NCBI RefSeq assembly: GCF_000280905.1
Contig: NZ_ALAP01000074.1
Span: 1 to 64,000, forward strand
Length of the DNA stretch: 64,000 bases
Direction: 5' to 3'
From: Streptomyces sp. AA1529
GTDB lineage: Bacteria > Actinomycetota > Actinomycetes > Streptomycetales > Streptomycetaceae
In this document: positions 40,364 to 47,117 of the stretch, in pieces
Layout of the letters: every line of letters begins with the position of its first letter
Numbering within the stretch: the stretch's first letter is position 1
The notes under the pieces: model-generated
Seen by the model: only the letters and a program-made list of their open reading frames with translations
Databases searched by the model: none
Told to the model about the DNA's origin: nothing
Translations under genes and position numbers: made by a program

Positions 40364-41656
40364 TCACTTACCGTCGGCGGCGGCGGGCTGGGTCTGCTCG
40401 ATGGCCGCCTGCTTCTTCGCCCCAGCGCTGTACGGCTGGGTGTCGCCAGGGGTGCGGCGAGGCGGTGTGCCGCCGTTGAAGCGGCGCCCGTCGGGCGCGT
40501 CAGGAGCCTTCTTCGAGCGGGCAGCCTTTTGGGAAGTGATCAGGGAGAACTCGCCCTCTATCGGCATCTCCGTGACCGTCTTCATACGGGCCTGCGCAGC
40601 ACGCGCCGTCGCCTCGATCTCGGTGGTGTAGCCGACCCTCTTCGAGCCGGTGACGACGTACCACGCCTCGCTCCAGATGGCTTCGGTGACGACCGCCTCA
40701 CCGCGGGCCGAACGCAGCGACTCCGCTACCTCCCACACGTCCGGGTGCCGACGCTGACGGTCGTTGTCGCGGCGTTCCTGCTCGACCTCTGCACGCCGCT
40801 TCTGGTCGAGCCGCTCCGCCGCAGACTTCTCCTCGGCGGCGCGCTTCTCGGCCTTCGCCCGCTCCCGATCCTTCGCTGCGGCCTTCTCCGCCTTCTCCGT
40901 CGCGCGCCGCTCCCGGAACGAGGGAATGCCGTCCGCCTTCTGCGCGATGCCGTGCTCGTAGGCCATCAGCACGATCGGCCCACCAAGCGAGGCGATGGCG
41001 CCGATCAGGCCCGCGTTGAAACCGATCCGCGCGTCGGCCATGCCGCCATACAGGTTGATGGCAGCGGCGATCAGCGCACCGAGCATGATGCCCACCCGGT
41101 ACGGGGCCACGTCGCGCTTGTGGGCGACCGCCCATGCGGCGCCGCACGCGAGGACCAGAGCGAAACCCTCCAGCAGGCCGGGCGCGGCGATGAGGAACGG
41201 ACGCTCGGGGTCCCAGAAGTGCAGGAACTGCACCGGCGCCGCGATGATCAGGCCGACGGCGTAGATACCGCGGGCCCCCCACTTCCAGTACCTCTCGCTG
41301 CGCTGCTGCTCCGCGGCACGGTCAGCCTCCTGCTGCGCCTCCTCGGCTTCCTGCCGCTCGGCCTTGTCCTTCGCGACCCGCTCCTCAGCGGCCTTCCGCT
41401 GCTGCTCGGCCATGTGCCGGTCGTGGGCGGCCTGGTCCTTCTCCAGCTTCAGCCGGGCCCGCTCGTTGGCGAGGCGCTGCTTCTCCGCCTCCTCCTTGGC
41501 GACGATCTCGGCGGCCTTGGCTTTGCCCTCGGCCTCGATACGCAGGGCTTCGGACTCGGCGTAGGACTTGGATCGGATCGCGTCCGCCTTCGCCTGCTCC
41601 ACCGGATCGGCGGCCTGGCGCTCGTAGCCGTTGACGTGCTCGGTAGCGGTAGACAT
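40364..41656 (-). CDS. Spread-type membrane protein with coiled coils (DUF2637-like)
   Basis: The 430-residue protein starts at ATG 41656 with AAGGAGG upstream. A long charged coiled coil (about 20-120) is followed by about four membrane segments (YAVGLIIAAPVQFLHFW, LLEGFALVLACGAAWAVA, IMLGALIAAAINLYGG, LIGAIASLGGPIVLMAYEHG), a second coiled coil and a polar tail. DUF2637-type proteins lie beside tra genes in Streptomyces elements and are held to help intramycelial spread. It ends where the translocase begins. Confidence 0.7.
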   Translation of the reverse strand: MSTATEHVNGYERQAADPVEQAKADAIRSKSYAESEALRIEAEGKAKAAEIVAKEEAEKQRLANERARLKLEKDQAAHDRHMAEQQRKAAEERVAKDKAERQEAEEAQQEADRAAEQQRSERYWKWGARGIYAVGLIIAAPVQFLHFWDPERPFLIAAPGLLEGFALVLACGAAWAVAHKRDVAPYRVGIMLGALIAAAINLYGGMADARIGFNAGLIGAIASLGGPIVLMAYEHGIAQKADGIPSFRERRATEKAEKAAAKDRERAKAEKRAAEEKSAAERLDQKRRAEVEQERRDNDRQRRHPDVWEVAESLRSARGEAVVTEAIWSEAWYVVTGSKRVGYTTEIEATARAAQARMKTVTEMPIEGEFSLITSQKAARSKKAPDAPDGRRFNGGTPPRRTPGDTQPYSAGAKKQAAIEQTQPAAADGK

Positions 41657-41674
41657 CGGTCAGCCTCCTTCCGG

Positions 41675-41893
41675 TCAGACAGTTGAGTGCGGTCGGTTCT
41701 GGTGCTTGCTGGCTGCCTCGGTGCGGATGCGGCCTTCGTCGATGGCCCCGTCGAACACGAGGGCCATGACGACGAGGCCGGCGATGGCGAGCCGTACCGG
41801 GGCGGGGGCGTCCAGCCCGACGAACCAGGCCAGACCCGCAATGAGAAGCGCGAGACGCGCCCTCGTCGCCGCGATCAACATCGAGATGTTCAT
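41675..41893 (-). CDS. Small two-TM protein (Spd-like)
   Basis: The 72-residue protein starts at ATG 41893 with GGAAGGA upstream. It has two hydrophobic helices (RLALLIAGLAWFVGLDA and VRLAIAGLVVMALVFDG) and a polar tail. Small membrane proteins beside traB are typical spread (Spd) genes. No sequence family recognised. Confidence 0.6.
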   Translation of the reverse strand: MNISMLIAATRARLALLIAGLAWFVGLDAPAPVRLAIAGLVVMALVFDGAIDEGRIRTEAASKHQNRPHSTV

Positions 41894-41985
41894 GACGTCC
41901 TTCCAAAACTCAGAGGTGGGGGTGCTGGGCCGGTTCTCCTTGGGCGCCCGACCCGGCGAGGAGCCGGGCACCCGCGGACAGCCGG

Positions 41986-42150
41986 TCAGCGGCGCACGGT
42001 GACGTTCTTGTGCTCCTTCGCGTGCCACTGGCCCTTGGCCTCCGCCTCGTCCCGAGACAGGCAGGGACGCGAGTGCGCCCCACAGGTGCACTTGAAGTAG
42101 TGCTTGCCGAAGTCCGACTCGACGGTGATCTGCTGCTTGCGTCCGAACAT
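41986..42150 (-). CDS. 54-residue Cys/His zinc-finger-like protein
   Basis: The start is ATG 42150 with GGAGG upstream. The sequence has KHYFKCTCGAHSRPCLSRDE and WHAKEHKNV: three Cys and four His in a zinc-knuckle-like arrangement. Such tiny proteins are regular members of Streptomyces tra regions. It is below usual length cut-offs but has a good ribosome site and fits the operon spacing. Confidence 0.6.
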   Translation of the reverse strand: MFGRKQQITVESDFGKHYFKCTCGAHSRPCLSRDEAEAKGQWHAKEHKNVTVRR

Positions 42151-42246
42151 GGGTGCCTCCAAGGCATTGAGTGGTGGCGGTCCGGCCGGTCTGGCCGGCT
42201 CCCCTCACCGCCCGACTGGGGGTATGCCGGGCGGATCGGGCAGCCG

Positions 42247-42699
42247 TCAGCGCATCCCGGCTGTGATGAGAGTGATGAGCGCCGCCGCGCTCAGGGGGCC
42301 GCCGGTCGCCAGCGTGAGGTTCACCGCACGCTGCAGGCCGCGCATCTTCGCCACGACGATCCGCGACAGCGCCACCGTGTGCGCGGCCGTGCAGTCGACC
42401 GCCAGCTCGGCCGTCAACTGCTCGGGGCTCAACGTCGCCCAGTGCGGGAAGCCGACCCGGGCCGCCGTCGGGGAGATGCGGGGACGCACCACAAGCAGCA
42501 GCAGAGTCACCGACGCCAGCAGCACACCCAGCGCACCGGCCCCCACGATCCGGGCCGCGACCGGCACCCACGGCTGCGCGCCCAGCGTCCACACGCCGGC
42601 CAGCGCCACACCGTTGAACGCCAGCAGCAGACTCGCCTTGGAATCGGTGCGGGCAATCTCCGCCTTCACCTCAGCCTTCGCATCGGCGAGGGCGCCCAT
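42247..42699 (-). CDS. PycTM-like membrane protein
   Basis: The 150-residue protein starts at ATG 42699 in a TGATG overlap. It opens with EIARTDSKASLLLAFNGVAL, then a second TM helix and VVRPRIS, and later HTVALSRIVVAKMRGLQRAV and a third/fourth helix. The TDxKAxxLL and LSxI-KxRxLxRA boxes are those of the Pycsar effector TM domain (PycTM), whose cUMP/cCMP-triggered members damage the membrane. No uridylate/cytidylate cyclase is seen nearby, so a role in defence is uncertain. Confidence 0.65.
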   Translation of the reverse strand: MGALADAKAEVKAEIARTDSKASLLLAFNGVALAGVWTLGAQPWVPVAARIVGAGALGVLLASVTLLLLVVRPRISPTAARVGFPHWATLSPEQLTAELAVDCTAAHTVALSRIVVAKMRGLQRAVNLTLATGGPLSAAALITLITAGMR

Positions 42700-42944
42700 C
42701 ACCGACCACCCGCCTCGGGTTGCGGCACCGCACGGCACTGCTTGGCGTGGGCCTGGGCCTCACCGCGGGCATCCACCAGACCCGCCTCGGGGCTGTCCGG
42801 GTCCGACCGACGGTTCGTCACCTGCTGCCCGCAGCCGCCGCAGGGGCCGCCGAAGTTGTTCACCGGGTCCGGGCCGAACAGGTCGACCGCCGCCCCACCC
42901 ACCGTCAGATAGCGGGCCACCACCCCCGCCGGCCAAGCACTCAC
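42699..42944 (-). CDS. Small Cys-rich AICE-type protein
   Basis: The 81-residue protein starts at GTG 42944 in a GTGA overlap. FGGPCGGCGQQVTNRRSDPD provides a CxxC, and HAKQCRAV the second half of a possible zinc site. I recall similar small proteins upstream of traB in Streptomyces elements. It is coupled at both ends. Function unknown. Confidence 0.6.
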   Translation of the reverse strand: MSAWPAGVVARYLTVGGAAVDLFGPDPVNNFGGPCGGCGQQVTNRRSDPDSPEAGLVDARGEAQAHAKQCRAVPQPEAGGR

Positions 42945-43288
42945 GCCGCCACCCCCGCCGGCTGGCCGTACATCTGGGCGGCGTGGAGCTGCTCGAACAG
43001 GGGGTCCCGCGACGGGTGCGCCAGGTCGAAGTCCTTCGCGGCCTGCAGCGCCCGCATCTCGGCGAACTCGTCGCCCTCGGCACGCGCCCGATCGAACGCC
43101 ACCTCCAGCTCGGTGCGACGCTCGGCGACCTGCCGGGCCTCGACGTAGGCGGCCTCCACCTCAGCCTCCGCCACCGACATACGCGACCGACGCGCCGCAG
43201 TGAACGAGAAGACCGTGGCCGCATCACCATCGGACAGCAGGGACAGAGGAGCAGGAGACGAAGACAGCGGGGTGAAAGTAGAGTTCAT
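42941..43288 (-). CDS. Coiled-coil protein of AICE-like operon
   Basis: The 115-residue protein starts at ATG 43288 with AGGAGG upstream. A Ser/Pro-rich start is followed by a long helix (VAEAEVEAAYVEARQVAERR, LEVAFDRARAEGDEFAEMRA). No family recognised. Overlaps the next gene by four bases. Confidence 0.6.
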   Translation of the reverse strand: MNSTFTPLSSSPAPLSLLSDGDAATVFSFTAARRSRMSVAEAEVEAAYVEARQVAERRTELEVAFDRARAEGDEFAEMRALQAAKDFDLAHPSRDPLFEQLHAAQMYGQPAGVAA

Positions 43289-43360
43289 GGTGGGTCCTCC
43301 TAGGGGACTCGATAGGCCCTGGTCGGAGCTGCTACCTCCGGCCGGGGCCGCTTTGTTGTG

Positions 43361-43588
43361 TCAGGCGGCGTCGGGCTTGGCGCCGACCTGCGCGCCGTGC
43401 AGGTACGTGGTGATCGCCGCTTCGGCGATGCGGAACCGGGGCCGCTTGGTGCCCACCGCGACGTTGATCGCGGGCAGGTGGCCGGAGGCGATGAGCCGGC
43501 GCACGTGCTGCGGGGTGATCCCGATTCGCTTGGCCGCCGCGCCGGTCGAGAGGTAGTCGCCACGAGGGGCGACCGTCTGAGTCGTCAC
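43361..43588 (-). CDS. HTH excisionase-type DNA-binding protein
   Basis: The 75-residue protein starts at GTG 43588 with GGGGAG upstream. DYLSTGAAAKRIGITPQHVR and RLIASGHLPAINV form the winged helix of the HTH_17/MerR-like excisionase family. It is the first gene of the AICE-like operon, where pSAM2-type elements carry regulators or xis. It could work with the phage integrase or control the operon. Confidence 0.75.
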   Translation of the reverse strand: MTTQTVAPRGDYLSTGAAAKRIGITPQHVRRLIASGHLPAINVAVGTKRPRFRIAEAAITTYLHGAQVGAKPDAA

Positions 43589-43660
43589 TGGGTGCTCCCC
43601 TTGGGTCGACGTGGGGTGTGGTGACTAGAGAACCAGATCGCTACGTAGCAATCAATAGAA

Positions 43661-43669
43661 CTGGAGCAA
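43661..43669. promoter_or_regulatory. Operator-like CTGGAGCAA before AICE-like operon
   Basis: CTGGAGCAA differs by one base from CTAGAGCAA near the GntR gene start. It lies about 70 bases before the first operon gene. A palindrome GCTACGTAGC (43640-43649) is next to it. Confidence 0.45.
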
Positions 43670-43695
43670 TTAGAGCCGGTTCAAGACACACGAAA

Positions 43696-43719
43696 GCCCC
43701 CGCCCATCCGGGCGGGGGC
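43696..43719 (-). terminator. Terminator after GntR repressor gene
   Basis: GCCCCCGCCC and GGGCGGGGGC form a perfect 10-bp stem with loop ATCC, 20 bases after the stop at 43740. It separates the repressor from the transfer operon. Confidence 0.8.
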
Positions 43720-43739
43720 CACGTTTCAGCAGGTCAGGA

Positions 43740-44489
43740 CTAGATGTCGTACTGGAGCAGGTAGCGAGACGCGTCCAGAATCATCCGGTTGACCTCGACC
43801 ACGACCCCGTCGGGGCGTCGGGCATACCGGTGCTGTTCGATCACTGGAGCACCAGCCGCGAGCGCGAGGTCATCGACCTCACCAGGGGTGGCGAGCCGGC
43901 ACCGAACCTGCTCGCGGAACGACAAAGGGCCGTGCCCCGCATCTCGGAATCGCTCGTAGATGCCACCTGGACCGGTGTCGACCTGTGTGATGCGGGTCCC
44001 ACGGGCGAACTCGTCGGGGATGTACGAGGTCGCCCGCATGACGGGCACCCCCTCGACGAGGTACCGGCGCCCCCGCTTCCACACCAGTTCACCCGCCTCG
44101 ACATCTAGGGCTCGCGCAACCTCATCCGGGGCGGGCAGCTGCTCGATCTGGACGTCAGCAACAACGAGGTCGCGATCTTCGATGTCGACTTCCCACATCG
44201 ATTGCGCTTCGCCCCACTCCTCCGGAGAGAGTCGCTTGAGCGCGTTACGGACGATGGGCCGCCACTCGGTTAGGCGCCAGCCGGACCCGACGCGACTCTC
44301 GACGAGCCCTTCGTCGCGGAGGACTGCCAGGGCTTGCCGGACGGTCATCTGCGAGGCTCCGTAGCGCTCGCTCAGTTCCCTCTCGGTGGAGAGCTTGCGG
44401 GTCGCGTCGAACTCGCCCGACTTGATCCGCCTACGCAGGTCGTCGGCGATCTCGCGGTACTTGTGCTGCGCGCCGGGCTTGCGTGGCAC
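43740..44489 (-). CDS. GntR/HutC-type repressor (KorSA-like)
   Basis: The 249-residue protein starts at GTG 44489 with GGGAGGT upstream. Residues about 8-75 are the GntR DNA-binding domain (YREIADDLRRRIKSGEFDAT, STERELSERYGASQMTVRQA, GSGWRLT wing). The rest is a UTRA ligand-binding domain (WKRGRRYLVEGVPVMRATSY, PLSFREQVRCRLATPGEVDD). KorSA of pSAM2 has this architecture and represses the transfer/replication activator. Operator-like CTAGAGCAA sites lie upstream of this gene and of the transfer operon. Confidence 0.82.
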   Translation of the reverse strand: MPRKPGAQHKYREIADDLRRRIKSGEFDATRKLSTERELSERYGASQMTVRQALAVLRDEGLVESRVGSGWRLTEWRPIVRNALKRLSPEEWGEAQSMWEVDIEDRDLVVADVQIEQLPAPDEVARALDVEAGELVWKRGRRYLVEGVPVMRATSYIPDEFARGTRITQVDTGPGGIYERFRDAGHGPLSFREQVRCRLATPGEVDDLALAAGAPVIEQHRYARRPDGVVVEVNRMILDASRYLLQYDI

Positions 44490-44514
44490 ATGACCTCCCT
44501 CAATACGGATTCAT

Positions 44515-44592
44515 CTAGAGCAACGCTACCTGCTGTACATGCACAGGGCAGCGCGGGCACCCTTCGACGGGTAGCCCCGATTGCTCTAGAGC
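44515..44592. promoter_or_regulatory. Inverted operator pair upstream of GntR gene
   Basis: CTAGAGCAA (44515-44523) and its reverse complement TTGCTCTAG (44581-44589) flank the divergent promoter region between the repressor and a rightward unit; the second lies in the palindrome GCTCTAGAGC. Confidence 0.55.
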
Positions 44593-44660
44593 GCTATGGT
44601 TCCTGTAGTTGCGGCGTAACAGCGCGCACAACTACATCACCTCGACTGCCCAGGGGGGCC

Positions 44661-44756
44661 ATGACCGCGCGGGCTAAGGCCGGTGAAGACACGACAGCGG
44701 CCGGGGTCACGTCATGTGGCTGCACGACGTCCCGGCCGCTGAGAACCAGCAGGTAG
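44661..44756 (+). CDS. 31-residue peptide ORF, possible leader peptide
   Basis: ATG 44661 has AGGGGGG two bases upstream. The peptide is Ala/Thr-rich with a C-terminal TSCGCTTSRPLRTSR. Its stop codon lies inside a hairpin (44748-44767), 50 bases before the next gene. This is a leader-peptide arrangement, though a separate small protein cannot be excluded. Confidence 0.45.
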   Translation: MTARAKAGEDTTAAGVTSCGCTTSRPLRTSR

Positions 44757-44767
44757 CCGCCTGCTGA
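44748..44767 (+). promoter_or_regulatory. Hairpin between peptide ORF and next gene
   Basis: CAGCAGG and CCTGCTG pair perfectly with a six-base loop that contains the peptide's TAG. Candidate attenuator or translational coupler. Confidence 0.45.
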
Positions 44768-44805
44768 TCAAGGAAACCAGCTCATCGCAGAGAGGTAGTT
44801 CCACC

Positions 44806-45102
44806 ATGAGTGTATCGACATGTCTGCCTGCGGGCACTCCCGACTCCTCCCCGATCCCGCTCCCTCGGATCGCGTCGGCGCCGTTGCCGGATCTGCTGGC
44901 GTCGGTGAACGGGGAGGTCGTGGTGCTGGACGCGCTCGACGACCCGAACCTGTTCGGTGGGATCGTGGACCGTCCGGGCCGGCTGTTGTTTGCGATGCCG
45001 CCGCGGCGTCCGGCTGTCGAGCGGGAGCGTTGGGTGCGGGCGCTGCTGGCGCATCGGGAGGGTTACGGTCAGGCTGAGGTGCAGGAGGCGCTGACCGTCT
45101 GA
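44806..45102 (+). CDS. Rightward gene of unknown function opposite KorSA-like gene
   Basis: The 98-residue protein starts at ATG 44806 with GAGAGG upstream. It reads PLPDLLASVNGEVVVLDALD, then DRPGRLLFAMPPRRPAVERE and a helix RWVRALLAHREGYGQAEVQE. No family recognised. It is transcribed away from the GntR gene, shares its operator region and is followed by a strong terminator, so it is probably a regulated single-gene unit. Confidence 0.6.
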   Translation: MSVSTCLPAGTPDSSPIPLPRIASAPLPDLLASVNGEVVVLDALDDPNLFGGIVDRPGRLLFAMPPRRPAVERERWVRALLAHREGYGQAEVQEALTV

Positions 45103-45116
45103 CCCCGCACACGACA

Positions 45117-45152
45117 GGAAGCCCCCGGCCGCCGTTGCGGTCGGGGGCTTCC
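45117..45152. terminator. Terminator between AICE-like module and early genes
   Basis: GGAAGCCCCCG (45117-45127) pairs perfectly with CGGGGGCTTCC (45142-45152). It can end transcription from both sides. Confidence 0.8.
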
Positions 45153-45171
45153 GTGTGGGCGGGGGTCGGGT

Positions 45172-45366
45172 TCACTCGGTGGTGTGGCGGGGTGTGAGCC
45201 ACCAGAGGTGGGTGGGTTCGAGGCGGGGTTCTTGGTCGGCGGCGTCGAGCCAGGTGTTGAGGCAGTCGGGGCAGAGGGCGATGCTGTGTCCGGGCTGGGT
45301 GCGGATGATGGCGACTGGGGTGTGGCAGTCGCCGGTGCGGGCGTTACAGACGGTGAACCGCGTCAT
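45172..45366 (-). CDS. Small zinc-ribbon-like protein, last gene of early operon
   Basis: The 64-residue protein starts at ATG 45366 in an ATGA overlap. It has VCNARTGDCH and LCPDCLNTWLDAAD, giving four Cys and one His. Function unknown. Confidence 0.6.
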   Translation of the reverse strand: MTRFTVCNARTGDCHTPVAIIRTQPGHSIALCPDCLNTWLDAADQEPRLEPTHLWWLTPRHTTE

Positions 45367-45986
45367 GCCGCTGTCCTTTCAGCGAGCGGCAGCTGCCTCA
45401 GTTCGGCCCACCCGTATTGGGTGCCGCACTGGCAGCGCTGGCCGGGGGTGTCGAGCGTGATCCGCATGGTGGCGTCGCACAGGGCGCAGACGACGGTGAC
45501 GCGCTTGGCGGGGGGTTCGCCGGACACTTGGGCGCGGCACTGGCCTACGGCCTGCTTGACCTCGGCGTGCAGTTCGCGGAACGCCTCGTGGTTCTCGGCT
45601 GCCCAGGGGAGGAGGATGCGGAGCCGGCTGACGGCCTGGTCGAGCTGGCCTTGGAGGTCGCCTTGCCAGCGGGGGTGCCGGTAGCCGAGGTGCTCGTGGA
45701 TGTCGACGAGCCAGGTCTGGAGGATGGTGACGACTCCCCCGCGGCTGGCCAGGCTGAGCGGCTCGAGTCGTATGGGGAGGGGGGCGGTGCGGCTGCCGGA
45801 GACGCGGGCGTTGTCGCCGATGGTGCCGGGGGTGAGGACGGTGGCGAGCTGGGCGTACAGGCCGCGGGGCCCGGCGAGGTCCTGCAGCAGCCGGTCGAGC
45901 CGGCGGACGCAGGCGCCGCACGCCTGATGACCCCGTTCGCTGTCCCACAGGTCGTGGCCGCAGACGGTGCAGGTGCTGGTGTCCAT
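45363..45986 (-). CDS. Cys-rich phage protein with two zinc sites
   Basis: The 207-residue protein starts at ATG 45986 with CAGGAG upstream. N-terminal CTVCGHDLWDSERGHQACGA and C-terminal VCALCDATMRITLDTPGQRC/QCG form two likely zinc ribbons around a helical core. Similar proteins occur in Streptomyces phage early regions. Function unknown. Confidence 0.65.
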   Translation of the reverse strand: MDTSTCTVCGHDLWDSERGHQACGACVRRLDRLLQDLAGPRGLYAQLATVLTPGTIGDNARVSGSRTAPLPIRLEPLSLASRGGVVTILQTWLVDIHEHLGYRHPRWQGDLQGQLDQAVSRLRILLPWAAENHEAFRELHAEVKQAVGQCRAQVSGEPPAKRVTVVCALCDATMRITLDTPGQRCQCGTQYGWAELRQLPLAERTAA

Positions 45987-46020
45987 GGGTGGCTCCTGTC
46001 GTGCAGGGGTGCGGGGTGGT

Positions 46021-46046
46021 GGCCCGGCCGTGTTCGCAGCCGGGCC
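46021..46046 (-). terminator. Hairpin between early genes
   Basis: GGCCCGGC and GCCGGGCC form a perfect 8-bp stem with a ten-base loop, just after the stop at 46053. Confidence 0.5.
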
Positions 46047-46052
46047 GGGGGG

Positions 46053-46193
46053 TTAGTGGGTGTGGGTGAGGGCCCAGGCCACGCCTTGGAGTAGCCAGGC
46101 GGCGCATTGCAAGGCGGCTGCGGTGAGGGCCCCGAGGCATACCCAGCGGGGCACGGTGACTGGCGTGGTCAGCCACCGGTACACGCGGGTCAC
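46053..46193 (-). CDS. 46-residue single-TM protein
   Basis: GTG 46193 overlaps the previous stop as GTGA. The peptide has a basic start, VTRVYRWLTTPVTVPR, and one hydrophobic helix (CLGALTAAALQCAAWLLQGV). It is too short for most gene finders but the overlap supports it. Confidence 0.55.
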   Translation of the reverse strand: MTRVYRWLTTPVTVPRWVCLGALTAAALQCAAWLLQGVAWALTHTH

Positions 46194-46600
46194 GACTGCC
46201 CCATGGTCTGGTGGCAGTGGCAGCCGCAGGGGACACCGGTGAACTTGTGGTTGATGCGGCACCTGTCGTGGAGGTGGTCGGCCGCCGCCCGGAGTTCCTC
46301 GGCGTGTTCGGTGTGGACGTCGACTACGCGCTCGCACTCGCGGGCCGTCTCACATGCGGTGCTGGTGTACCGCGGAACGTCGATGAGTGCGAGGAGGTGG
46401 TCGGGGAGCTGTTCGCGGGTGCTGCCGGGCGGCGGGGGCTGCCAGGCCGGTGCGGCGCTCGCTGCGGCTTCGAGTCCGGCTCGGACGATGGCGTCTCGGT
46501 GGGTGGTGCCGAGGTCACGGCCGAGGTGGGTGAGGCACTGGTCCTCGATGGCGTCGGCTGCGACGCGCACCATGGCGTCGGTGATGGTGGGCTCGGTCAT
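46190..46600 (-). CDS. Helical protein with Cys/His-rich C-terminus
   Basis: The 136-residue protein starts at ATG 46600 with CAGGAG upstream. It has MTEPTITDAMVRVAADAIED, a helical middle and the C-terminal HKFTGVPCGCHCHQTMGQS metal-site candidate. It overlaps both neighbours by four bases. Function unknown. Confidence 0.6.
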   Translation of the reverse strand: MTEPTITDAMVRVAADAIEDQCLTHLGRDLGTTHRDAIVRAGLEAAASAAPAWQPPPPGSTREQLPDHLLALIDVPRYTSTACETARECERVVDVHTEHAEELRAAADHLHDRCRINHKFTGVPCGCHCHQTMGQS

Positions 46601-46794
46601 GGCTGGCTCCTGTCGAGGTGGTGTGCGAGGTGTCCGCCGTACATGGCGAGGGCTGCGGCGATCTGCTGGCCCCAGCCGTCGGGGTCGATGGGGCGGCCGG
46701 CTGCGTCCCATTCGGCGCCGAGGTCTTGGAGGGTGTTCCAGTAGGCGCGGCAGGAGTCACAGGCTGTGGTGATCTCCTGCCGCTGCCACGTCAC
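46597..46794 (-). CDS. Small early protein, unknown function
   Basis: The 65-residue protein starts at GTG 46794 in a GTGA overlap. TTACDSCRAYWNTLQDLGAE contains a CxxC, and the rest is helical (WGQQIAAALAMYGGHLAHHL). No family recognised. Confidence 0.55.
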   Translation of the reverse strand: MTWQRQEITTACDSCRAYWNTLQDLGAEWDAAGRPIDPDGWGQQIAAALAMYGGHLAHHLDRSQP

Positions 46795-47117
46795 GGCTGC
46801 TCCTCGATGGTGATGTGGTGTCCGTTCCAGGTGAGGGTGTTGCCGGGTTGGGCGACGAGGACTGGTTCGTGGCCGCGTTGGAGGGTGAAGCCGCCGACTG
46901 CGGCGGTGGCCCGGTAGCCGTGCTGTCGGCACCAGCGGAGGACGACGTCGAGGTGGGTGCGGTAGCGGATGGTGATGCGGTTGGGGTTGGCGGCGTCGCG
47001 GTTGGACAGCATCCGGCGGAAGAGTTCCGCGGTGTTGTGGGCGGTGGCGCGTGTGTCCGTGCGGATGGCGCGCTGGGATTCGGTCTCGTATTCGGTGGCG
47101 AGTTCGGCGAGAGTCAC
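46791..47117 (-). CDS. Early protein, unknown function
   Basis: The 108-residue protein starts at GTG 47117 in a GTGA overlap. A helical start (LAELATEYETESQRAIRTDT) is followed by ITIRYRTHLDVVLRWCRQHG and beta strands. No family recognised. Confidence 0.55.
   Translation of the reverse strand: MTLAELATEYETESQRAIRTDTRATAHNTAELFRRMLSNRDAANPNRITIRYRTHLDVVLRWCRQHGYRATAAVGGFTLQRGHEPVLVAQPGNTLTWNGHHITIEEQP

Larger units (their letters stand above)
34918..45152. mobile_element. AICE-like transfer module inside the prophage
   Basis: One leftward operon (43588 to 34918) carries Xis-like HTH, small membrane and Cys/His proteins, coiled-coil/TM protein, FtsK/TraB-like translocase, DUF6919-like protein and Nudix hydrolase. 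It is followed upstream by a divergently controlled KorSA-like repressor. The set and order match pSAM2-type integrative conjugative elements. No RepSA-type initiator and no second integrase were seen in it. Confidence 0.65.

Noticed and set aside
42247..42699. Complete Pycsar defence system
   Set aside because: Only the TM effector-like protein is present; no nucleotide cyclase is found in the window.
44661..44756. RiPP precursor peptide
   Set aside because: Although the end contains Cys, Ser and Thr, there is no modifying enzyme or transporter nearby.
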